This document shows, piece after piece, positions 7,001 to 13,701 of a stretch of DNA of 16,036 nucleotides (position 1 is its first letter; each line of letters opens with the position of its first letter). The notes beneath the pieces were generated by a model. It searched no databases and was not told the DNA's origin. It saw nothing but the letters and a program-made list of their open reading frames with translations. The translations under genes were made by a program, and so were the position numbers. This DNA comes from CAYZQH01 sp050300015 (GTDB lineage Bacteria; Pseudomonadota; Gammaproteobacteria; Pseudomonadales; Cellvibrionaceae): the NCBI GenBank assembly GCA_050300015.1, contig JBNKWZ010000034.1, forward strand, positions 1 through 16,036, written 5' to 3'.

Positions 7001-8159
7001 CACTTTTGAGCGTCTGCGTTCAGCATTGACGGGCCAAAAAGCGGCAGGTGGTAAAGGCGTCAAAAAAGGTGCTGAAGTCACCGACGAGATGCTGGATGCG
7101 ATTGAAAAACCTGAATGGTTCAAGATTCGTATGGCGGATGAGACGCTGAACGAACAGTTGGACAAGGCTGAAGTACAACTGGCGGAGCGCCGTAAAGAGT
7201 TGGATGATCGCTTTGAAGATAAAAAGCGCAAGTTGTCCACCGGCGATGACCTCGCCCCAGGCGTACTGAAAATTGTAAAAGTATACCTTGCCATTAAACG
7301 TCGCATTCAACCGGGTGACAAAATGGCAGGTCGTCATGGTAACAAGGGTGTTATCTCGGTCATTATGCCTGTTGAAGATATGCCCTATGACGAAAACGGT
7401 GAGCCGGTGGATATCGTATTGAACCCACTGGGTGTGCCTTCGCGAATGAACGTGGGGCAGATTTTGGAAACCCACTTGGGGCTCGCTGCCAATGGTTTGG
7501 GCCGTAAGATTGACGACATGATCCGCTCTCAAAAAGCTGTCGCCGATGTTCGTAAATTTTTGGAAGATATTTACAACGAAACGGGCAACGTGGTGAACCG
7601 GGAAGACCTTGACAGCTTCAGTGATGAGCAAGTGCTGGAAATGGCGAGAAACCTGTCTCGCGGTGTGCCCATGGCAACACCTGTGTTCGACGGTGCGCAA
7701 GAAGCTGAAATCAAAGCGCTATTGCGTCTGGCAGATTTACCAGATTCTGGCCAAATGCATTTGTGTGACGGCCGAACGGGAGATGCTTTCGAGCGTCCCG
7801 TGACGGTTGGTTACATGTATATGTTGAAACTGAATCACTTGGTGGATGACAAAATGCATGCGCGCTCAACCGGATCTTATAGCTTGGTGACACAGCAGCC
7901 ATTGGGCGGTAAAGCGCAGTTCGGTGGACAGCGTTTCGGTGAGATGGAAGTGTGGGCGCTAGAAGCTTATGGCGCAGCTTACACCTTGCAAGAAATGTTA
8001 ACGGTTAAGTCAGATGACGTGGCCGGTCGTACCAAAATGTACAAAAACATTGTGGACGGCGACCACCGTATGGAGCCCGGCATGCCGGAGTCCTTTAACG
8101 TATTGGTTAAAGAGATTCGCTCCCTCGGTATTAACATTGAGCTTGAACACGACGTCTAA
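4074..8159 (+). CDS. rpoB: DNA-directed RNA polymerase subunit beta
   Basis: 1361-residue catalytic subunit forming one pincer of RNA polymerase (E. coli 1342, Pseudomonas about 1357). The start ATG ([19 protein letters not shown]) has AGAGGA at 4062-4067. The rifampicin pocket is intact: [16 protein letters not shown] with D522, then H532 and S537 (E. coli D516, H526, S531), so no classical resistance change is present. Downstream are [20 protein letters not shown] and the [18 protein letters not shown] signature. Near the active site [16 protein letters not shown] carries K1083 and K1091 (E. coli K1065 and K1073). The charged region about residues 980-1060 corresponds to the lineage-specific insertion of proteobacterial beta. 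The end matches the family ([15 protein letters not shown]). rpoC follows after 70 bases. Confidence 0.99.
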   Translation: [1361 protein letters not shown]

Positions 8160-8180
8160 ATCTAAAATGCAGAGATCGGT

Positions 8181-8218
8181 GGTGGGTGATTTCACCCACT
8201 GTGCATAAGCACCCACTG
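8181..8218 (+). repeat. Direct repeat with alternative hairpins before rpoC
   Basis: CACCCACTG occurs twice, at 8193-8201 and 8210-8218. GGTGGGTG (8181-8188) can pair with either copy. The near copy gives a compact 8-bp hairpin with a 4-base loop. The distal copy gives a larger hairpin ending directly at the rpoC Shine-Dalgarno (GGAGG 8218-8222). Between them GTGC (8201-8204) and GCAC (8209-8212) close an ATAA tetraloop. No T run follows, so this is not a terminator. Confidence 0.65.
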
Positions 8219-8222
8219 GAGG
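8218..8222 (+). promoter_or_regulatory. Ribosome-binding site that fixes the rpoC start
   Basis: GGAGG ends one base before an ATG at 8224 and 7 bases before a TTG at 8230. The spacing is impossible for the ATG and ideal for the TTG, which supports TTG 8230 as the rpoC start. Confidence 0.8.
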
Positions 8223-8229
8223 AATGGCC

Positions 8230-11200
8230 TTGAAAGACCTATTAAATTTATTGAAAAACCAAGGGCAATCAGACGAATTTGACGGCATCCGCATTGGTTT
8301 GGCGTCACCTGATATGATCCGCTCTTGGTCCTTTGGCGAAGTGAAAAAGCCAGAGACCATTAACTACCGAACCTTCAAGCCAGAACGCGAAGGTTTGTTT
8401 TGTGCCAAAATTTTTGGTCCCGTTAAGGATTACGAGTGCCTGTGCGGCAAATATAAGCGCATGAAGCACCGTGGCATCATTTGTGAAAAATGCGGCGTAG
8501 AGGTCACTCTGGCAAAAGTTCGCCGTGAGCGCATGGGTCACATTGAGCTGGCAAGCCCCGTTGCCCATATCTGGTTTTTAAAATCATTGCCAAGTCGTAT
8601 CGGTTTGCTGCTGGATATGACGCTGCGCTCCATTGAGCGGGTGTTGTATTTTGAATCTTATGTGGTGGTTGAGCCTGGCATGACGACCCTTGAGCGCGGT
8701 CAGTTGCTGACGGACGAGCAGTACTTCGAAGCCATGGAAGAATTCGGTGATGAATTTGAAGCCAAGATGGGCGCAGAAGCCATCCAGCGTTTGATGACCG
8801 ACATCGACATGGATGCCGAAGCGCAAAGGCTGCGTGAAGAAATTCCAGAAACCAACTCAGAAACGAAAATCAAAAAGCTTTCAAAGCGTTTGAAATTGAT
8901 TGAAGCTTTTGTTCAGTCAGGCAATTTGCCGGAGTGGATGGTGCTAGAAGCGCTGCCTGTATTGCCGCCCGATTTGCGCCCTTTGGTGCCCCTGGATGGC
9001 GGCCGTTTTGCCACTTCCGATTTGAACGATTTGTACCGCCGTGTGATTAACCGCAACAACCGCTTAAAGCGTTTGTTGGACCTTAACGCGCCGGACATTA
9101 TCGTGCGCAACGAAAAGCGTATGCTGCAAGAGGCGGTGGATGCGCTACTGGATAACGGCCGTCGCGGTCGTGCGATTACGGGCTCCAATAAGCGCCCGTT
9201 GAAATCTTTGGCCGACATGATCAAAGGTAAACAGGGTCGCTTCCGTCAAAACCTGTTAGGTAAACGCGTGGACTACTCCGGGCGTTCGGTAATTGTGACC
9301 GGCCCTACTTTGCGTTTGCACCAGTGTGGTTTACCTAAAAAAATGGCATTGGAATTGTTCAAGCCTTTTATTTTTAGCAAACTAGAATTACGCGGTCTTG
9401 CCACTACCATTAAAGCTGCTAAGAAAATGGTTGAACGCGAAGAGCCTGTGGTTTGGGATATTTTGGATGAAGTTATCCGTGAGCATCCTGTTCTACTGAA
9501 CCGCGCCCCTACGCTTCACCGGCTGGGTATTCAGGCCTTTGAACCAGTATTGATTGAAGGTAAAGCCATTCAATTACACCCTTTGGTGTGTGCGGCTTAC
9601 AACGCCGACTTCGATGGTGACCAAATGGCGGTACACGTGCCATTGACCATTGAGGCACAGCTGGAAGCCCGTGCGTTGATGATGTCCACCAACAATATTT
9701 TGTCACCTGCCTCTGGTGAGCCTATTATCGTGCCATCTCAGGACGTGGTTTTGGGTTTGTACTGGATGACCCGTGAGCGCATCAATGCATTGGGTGAGGG
9801 CATGGTGTTCTCTAACCCCAAAGAAGTGTCACGGGCGTTTTATGCCAAACAAGTGCACTTGCAGGCGCGCATTAAAGTTCGCATTGAAGAGACCACCATT
9901 CGTGAGGATGGCGAGCAGGTCACCCGCAATATGTTGGTTGAAACAACCGTTGGGCGTATTTTGCTATGGGAAATCGTACCTAAGGGTATGCCCTTCGAGT
10001 TGATTAACCGTGCGATGGTTAAAAAGGCCATTTCTGGTTCCATTAACTACTGTTATCGCATTGTGGGTTTGAAGGCCACTGTTATTTTTGCCGACCAATT
10101 GATGTACATGGGTTATGACTTTTCTACCAAGTCGGGCTCCTCTATTGGTGTGAATGACTTTGAAATCCCCTCGGAAAAAGCCGGCATTATCGATGCTGCC
10201 GAAAACGAAGTGAAAGAAATCGAGTCTCAGTTTTCTTCCGGCCTTGTAACCCAAGGTGAGAAGTACAACAAGGTGATAGATATCTGGTCACGTGCAAACG
10301 ATTTGGTGGCCAAATCCATGATGGAAGGTATCTCCAAGGAGTTCGTCGCCAACCGTGATGGTGAAGAAGAGTCTCAAGCCTCTTTTAACTCAGTATTTAT
10401 GTATGCCGATTCTGGTGCGCGTGGTTCACCAGCGCAGATTCGTCAATTGGCGGGGATGCGCGGTTTGATGGCGCGTCCGGATGGCTCGATTATTGAAACA
10501 CCCATTACGGCAAACTTCCGCGAAGGTTTGAACGTACTGCAGTACTTTATTTCGACGCACGGTGCGCGTAAAGGTTTGGCCGATACGGCATTGAAAACAG
10601 CAAACTCGGGTTACTTAACACGCCGTTTGGTGGATGTTGCGCAAGACGTGGTGGTAACTGAGCCTGATTGTGGTACGGACCAAGGTCTTGTTGTGGCGCC
10701 AGTGATTGAAGGCGGCGACGTGATTGAATCCTTGGGTGATCGTATTCTGGGCCGAGTGGTTGCACGCGATGTGATGCGACCCGATAGCGATGAAATTTTA
10801 GTGCCCGCAGGTACCATCATTGATGAGAAGTGGGTAGAGCGTGTTGAGAGCATGGGGATTGATGAAGTCTGTGTGCGCTCAGCCATCAGTTGTGAAACAA
10901 CCTTTGGTATTTGTTCTCAGTGTTATGGTCGCGACCTAGCCCGTGGTCACCGAGTGAATACTGGTGAAGCCATTGGCGTTATCGCTGCGCAATCCATTGG
11001 TGAGCCCGGTACTCAGTTAACCATGCGGACCTTCCACATTGGTGGTGCGGCAAGCCGAACCTCTTTGGCGGATAGCATCCAAACCAAACAGGATGGTGAA
11101 GTACGCCTCCACAACATTAAAGTGGTCACCCGTGAAGACGGTAAGTTGGTCGCCGTGTCGCGTTCCGGTGAATTGGCCGTTGCCGATGGTACCGGGCGCG

Positions 11201-12453
11201 AGCGCGAACGTTACAAAGTACCCTATGGTGCGGTGATCTCCGTCAATGATGGCGATCAAGTGGCTGGTGGTACGGTCATTGCGAAGTGGGACCCTCATAC
11301 TCACCCCATCATTACAGAAGTGGCAGGTCTAGTGGCGTTGACAGGAATGGAAGAAGGCCTATCCATTCGTCGTCAAACAGACGAATTCACTGGGTTGTCT
11401 TCGATTGAGGTGATGGACCCAGCCGAGCGACCTGCAGCGGGTAAAGATCTGAAGCCTGCTGTGACGCTGCTGGATGAGAAAGGTAATGAGCTGACCTTGG
11501 CGAACTCTAACCAGCCCGCGCATTACATGTTGCCTGCCGGCGCAATTTTGAGCTTGTCCAACGGCGATGTGGCCCATGTGGGTGATGTGATTGCGCGTAT
11601 CCCTCAAGAGGGTTCAAAAACACGCGATATTACAGGTGGTTTACCACGGGTTGCCGACTTGTTCGAGGCGCGCAAACCCAAAGAGGCTTCTATCTTGGCA
11701 GAAATCTCCGGGACGGTATCCTTTGGGAAGGAAACCAAAGGCAAGCGTCGTCTGGTCATTACACCCACCAATGGTGAATTACTGGAAGATGGCTCCACCC
11801 ATTACGAAGTGCTGATTCCTAAGCATCGCCAGCTGACCGTGTTTGAAGGTGAAACAGTGGCTCGGGGTGAGGTGGTTTCTGATGGGCCTTCTAACCCGCA
11901 CGATATCTTGCGCTTGAAAGGTGTGGCAGCGTTAACGCACTACATTATTAACGAGATTCAAGAGGTCTATCGTTTACAGGGCGTGAAAATCAACGACAAG
12001 CACATTGAAGTGATTGTACGGCAGATGCTGCGCAAGGTTGAAATTACCGGTATGGGTGATTCCGAGTTTGTGAAGGGCGAGCAGGTTGAGTACTACCGTG
12101 TACAACAAGTCAATGAAAAGCTGCGTGCAGAAGGTAAGCAGCCCGCGCGCTTTGAGCGTCAGTTGTTAGGGATTACCAAAGCGTCTCTGGCTACTGAGTC
12201 GTTTATCTCTGCGGCTTCTTTCCAAGAAACCACTCGCGTATTAACAGAAGCGGCGGTTACTGGCAAGGTGGACGAACTGCGTGGCTTGAAAGAAAACGTT
12301 GTGGTTGGCCGCTTGATCCCTGCGGGAACGGGCCTTGCGTATCACAATGAGCGTCGTCGTAAGCGTGAAGAAACGGTTACGGCAAGCGATGGTGTGAGTG
12401 CGGCAGAGGTAGAAGCTGCATTGACCGAGGCGTTGAAATCCAGCGCTGATTGA
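8230..12453 (+). CDS. rpoC: DNA-directed RNA polymerase subunit beta'
   Basis: 1407-residue largest polymerase subunit, the same length as in E. coli. I choose TTG 8230 (MKDLLNLLKNQG) over ATG 8224 because GGAGG lies 7 bases upstream of the TTG and the resulting N terminus equals the E. coli one. The N-terminal zinc site is C70, C72, C85, C88. The catalytic NADFDGDQMAVH begins at N458, giving the Mg-binding D460, D462 and D464. The second zinc site includes C888, C895 and C898 (CETTFGICSQC). The bridge-helix region reads SGARGSPAQIRQLAGMRGLM; the trigger-loop region includes QLTMRTFHIGGAAS. The gammaproteobacterial insertion SI3 lies about residues 943-1130. The end has GRLIPAGTGLAYHNERRRKR. 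It is co-transcribed with rpoB; no U-tract terminator follows. Confidence 0.98.
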   Translation: MKDLLNLLKNQGQSDEFDGIRIGLASPDMIRSWSFGEVKKPETINYRTFKPEREGLFCAKIFGPVKDYECLCGKYKRMKHRGIICEKCGVEVTLAKVRRERMGHIELASPVAHIWFLKSLPSRIGLLLDMTLRSIERVLYFESYVVVEPGMTTLERGQLLTDEQYFEAMEEFGDEFEAKMGAEAIQRLMTDIDMDAEAQRLREEIPETNSETKIKKLSKRLKLIEAFVQSGNLPEWMVLEALPVLPPDLRPLVPLDGGRFATSDLNDLYRRVINRNNRLKRLLDLNAPDIIVRNEKRMLQEAVDALLDNGRRGRAITGSNKRPLKSLADMIKGKQGRFRQNLLGKRVDYSGRSVIVTGPTLRLHQCGLPKKMALELFKPFIFSKLELRGLATTIKAAKKMVEREEPVVWDILDEVIREHPVLLNRAPTLHRLGIQAFEPVLIEGKAIQLHPLVCAAYNADFDGDQMAVHVPLTIEAQLEARALMMSTNNILSPASGEPIIVPSQDVVLGLYWMTRERINALGEGMVFSNPKEVSRAFYAKQVHLQARIKVRIEETTIREDGEQVTRNMLVETTVGRILLWEIVPKGMPFELINRAMVKKAISGSINYCYRIVGLKATVIFADQLMYMGYDFSTKSGSSIGVNDFEIPSEKAGIIDAAENEVKEIESQFSSGLVTQGEKYNKVIDIWSRANDLVAKSMMEGISKEFVANRDGEEESQASFNSVFMYADSGARGSPAQIRQLAGMRGLMARPDGSIIETPITANFREGLNVLQYFISTHGARKGLADTALKTANSGYLTRRLVDVAQDVVVTEPDCGTDQGLVVAPVIEGGDVIESLGDRILGRVVARDVMRPDSDEILVPAGTIIDEKWVERVESMGIDEVCVRSAISCETTFGICSQCYGRDLARGHRVNTGEAIGVIAAQSIGEPGTQLTMRTFHIGGAASRTSLADSIQTKQDGEVRLHNIKVVTREDGKLVAVSRSGELAVADGTGRERERYKVPYGAVISVNDGDQVAGGTVIAKWDPHTHPIITEVAGLVALTGMEEGLSIRRQTDEFTGLSSIEVMDPAERPAAGKDLKPAVTLLDEKGNELTLANSNQPAHYMLPAGAILSLSNGDVAHVGDVIARIPQEGSKTRDITGGLPRVADLFEARKPKEASILAEISGTVSFGKETKGKRRLVITPTNGELLEDGSTHYEVLIPKHRQLTVFEGETVARGEVVSDGPSNPHDILRLKGVAALTHYIINEIQEVYRLQGVKINDKHIEVIVRQMLRKVEITGMGDSEFVKGEQVEYYRVQQVNEKLRAEGKQPARFERQLLGITKASLATESFISAASFQETTRVLTEAAVTGKVDELRGLKENVVVGRLIPAGTGLAYHNERRRKREETVTASDGVSAAEVEAALTEALKSSAD

Positions 12454-12457
12454 TCGA

Positions 12458-12493
12458 TATCGGCCTACCACCTGGTATGGGGGGAGGCCGATA
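12458..12493 (+). repeat. Hairpin after rpoC, no U-tract
   Basis: TATCGGCCT (12458-12466) pairs with AGGCCGATA (12485-12493), a perfect 9-bp stem. It encloses a second inverted repeat (TACC/GGTA at about 12466-12477) and a G-rich stretch. ACGTTTAG follows rather than a T run, so it is not a standard intrinsic terminator. It lies just before the rpsL promoter and may serve as an RNA 3' end, a processing site, or an inefficient terminator. Confidence 0.55.
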
Positions 12494-12501
12494 CGTTTAG
12501 C

Positions 12502-12530
12502 TTGACGCGGTATAAGGCTGCCAGTAGAAT
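12502..12530 (+). promoter_or_regulatory. Sigma70 promoter for rpsL-rpsG
   Basis: TTGACG (12502-12507), a 17-base spacer and TAGAAT (12525-12530) match the sigma70 consensus at five of six bases in each hexamer. Transcription should start near 12537. The bases after the -10 (GCGCAGCCCGCCG) are GC-rich, the discriminator type associated with stringent, growth-rate control of ribosomal genes. It is the clearest promoter in the window. The leader to rpsL is about 135 bases and contains small hairpins, CCCA/TGGG around 12582-12592 and AGCCC/GGGCT at 12633-12645, and no gene. Confidence 0.87.
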
Positions 12531-12671
12531 GCGCAGCCCGCCGCAGAAGGTGGGGAATTGTCGTTCAACGTCGCTCTGGCTCCCAATGTTGGGGGGTGAG
12601 AGGCGTTGCATGCCAGTTTTAGACATTAACGAAGCCCTTGGGGCTCATTGCAATTTTGGAGTAACTGTTTC

Positions 12672-13043
12672 ATGGCAACGATCAACCAGTTGGTTCGTAA
12701 GCCGAGAAAACGCAAAGTACAAAAGAGCGACGTTCCTGCATTACAGCGCTGTCCTCAGCGTCGTGGTGTTTGTACACGTGTTTATACCACTACGCCTAAA
12801 AAGCCAAACTCAGCATTACGTAAAGTATGCCGTGTGCGCTTAACCAACGGTTACGAAGTGACTTCGTATATCGGTGGTGAAGGTCACAACCTTCAAGAGC
12901 ATAGTGTTGTATTGATTCGTGGCGGTCGTGTGAAGGATTTGCCTGGTGTGCGTTACCACACCGTTCGTGGTTCACTGGATACTTCTGGTGTTAACGATCG
13001 TAAGCAAGCCCGTTCTAAGTACGGTACTAAGCGTCCTAAATAA
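12672..13043 (+). CDS. rpsL: 30S ribosomal protein S12
   Basis: 123-residue protein at the decoding centre of the small subunit, controlling tRNA selection accuracy. The start is ATG 12672 (MATINQLVRKPRKRK) with GGAG at 12658-12661. The frame is open 24 bases further upstream, but that would remove the conserved MATINQ start and overlap the ribosome-binding site. The TTTPKKPNSALRKV loop carries K43 and the RGGRVKDLPGVRYH loop carries K88, the sites of streptomycin-resistance changes; both are wild-type lysine. D89, the residue modified by methylthiolation in many bacteria, is present. Length equals the family (E. coli 124). It is the first gene of the str block, 104 bases ahead of rpsG. Confidence 0.99.
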   Translation: MATINQLVRKPRKRKVQKSDVPALQRCPQRRGVCTRVYTTTPKKPNSALRKVCRVRLTNGYEVTSYIGGEGHNLQEHSVVLIRGGRVKDLPGVRYHTVRGSLDTSGVNDRKQARSKYGTKRPK

Positions 13044-13096
13044 TTAGGGTGCCAAGTTTTTTCGCAGTCCATTATCATTTTTTGACATCAGTAAGG

Positions 13097-13121
13097 CTGG
13101 GCTGAATTTTTGAAGTCCCAG
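13097..13121 (+). promoter_or_regulatory. Candidate S7 feedback region between rpsL and rpsG
   Basis: CTGGGCT (13097-13103) pairs with AGTCCCAG (13114-13121) with one bulged T (13116). The hairpin lies in the 104-base rpsL-rpsG gap, 26 bases before the rpsG start. In E. coli S7 represses the str mRNA by binding a structured gap of similar size at this place. Assignment here rests on position, spacing and a foldable hairpin only. Confidence 0.4.
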
Positions 13122-13147
13122 ATTAACCTGAATAAAGAGAGTATGTT

Positions 13148-13618
13148 ATGCCTAGAAGACGCGTCGTCGCCAAGCGTGAAGTGCTGCCCGATCCTAAGTT
13201 CGGAAGTCAAACGCTGGCAAAGTTTATGAACCACGTGATGGTTAGTGGTAAAAAATCGGTAGCTGAAAAAATCGTTTACGGTGCATTGGGTATTGTAAAT
13301 GAGCGGCTGAATCGAGATGCCGTAGAAGTTTTTGAAGAAGCACTGGAAAACATTGCCCCTATGGTAGAGGTTAAATCTCGCCGAGTGGGTGGTGCCACTT
13401 ATCAAGTGCCTGTGGAAGTACGTCCATCGCGCCGTGTTGCATTGGCTATGCGTTGGTTGGTGGAGTATTCGCGCAACCGCGGTGAAAAGTCCATGCCGCA
13501 ACGTTTGGCGGGTGAATTGATTGACGCTTCGCAAAATAAAGGCGGAGCTGTGAAAAAACGAGAAGACGTCCATAGAATGGCGGAAGCCAACAAAGCGTTC
13601 TCACACTTTAGATTCTAA
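13148..13618 (+). CDS. rpsG: 30S ribosomal protein S7
   Basis: 156-residue primary assembly protein of the 30S head. It binds the 3' major domain of 16S rRNA near the E and P sites. The start ATG 13148 (MPRRRVVAKREVLPDPKFG) has a purine-rich AAAGAGAG a few bases upstream; an ATG at 13143 is out of frame. Family motifs are complete: KFMNHVMVSGKKSVAEKIVY (about residues 25-44), ENIAPMVEVKSRRVGGATYQ (67-86), VPVEVRPSRRVALAMRWLVE (87-106) and the tail REDVHRMAEANKAFSHFRF. Length equals the common 156-residue form. It shares the rpsL transcript, and an intrinsic terminator follows before fusA. Confidence 0.98.
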   Translation: MPRRRVVAKREVLPDPKFGSQTLAKFMNHVMVSGKKSVAEKIVYGALGIVNERLNRDAVEVFEEALENIAPMVEVKSRRVGGATYQVPVEVRPSRRVALAMRWLVEYSRNRGEKSMPQRLAGELIDASQNKGGAVKKREDVHRMAEANKAFSHFRF

Positions 13619-13639
13619 GTGTCCTTCGAGATTGCAACC

Positions 13640-13665
13640 AAAGGCAGCTATTTTCGCTGCCTTTT
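13640..13665 (+). terminator. Intrinsic terminator between rpsG and fusA
   Basis: AAAGGCAGC (13640-13648) pairs perfectly with GCTGCCTTT (13656-13664) around a 7-base loop, with the T run continuing to 13665. The U-tract is short, so termination may be partial. No clear promoter is seen in the 36 bases to the fusA start, so fusA-tuf probably uses read-through. Confidence 0.72.
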
Positions 13666-13701
13666 CATTATCTGATTTTAGCATTTGCGGAGAGCCTGCC
13701 A

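Noticed and set aside
7020..7700. Long open frame on the minus strand inside rpoB (226 codons)
   Set aside because: It lies fully antisense to a strongly conserved gene, has no recognisable protein family and no ribosome-binding context; it is a shadow of the rpoB codon pattern. The same applies to minus-strand frames at 14302-14832, 13088-13573, 2894-3379, 4083-4535 and others.
12502..12843. Plus-strand open frame of 113 codons overlapping the rpsL leader and the start of rpsL
   Set aside because: It starts inside the promoter, runs out of frame into rpsL and has no conserved motif.
13082..13111. TTGACA upstream of rpsG as a promoter
   Set aside because: The best sequence at the right distance is GAATTT/AATTTT, a poor -10. 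rpsG is explained by the rpsL transcript.
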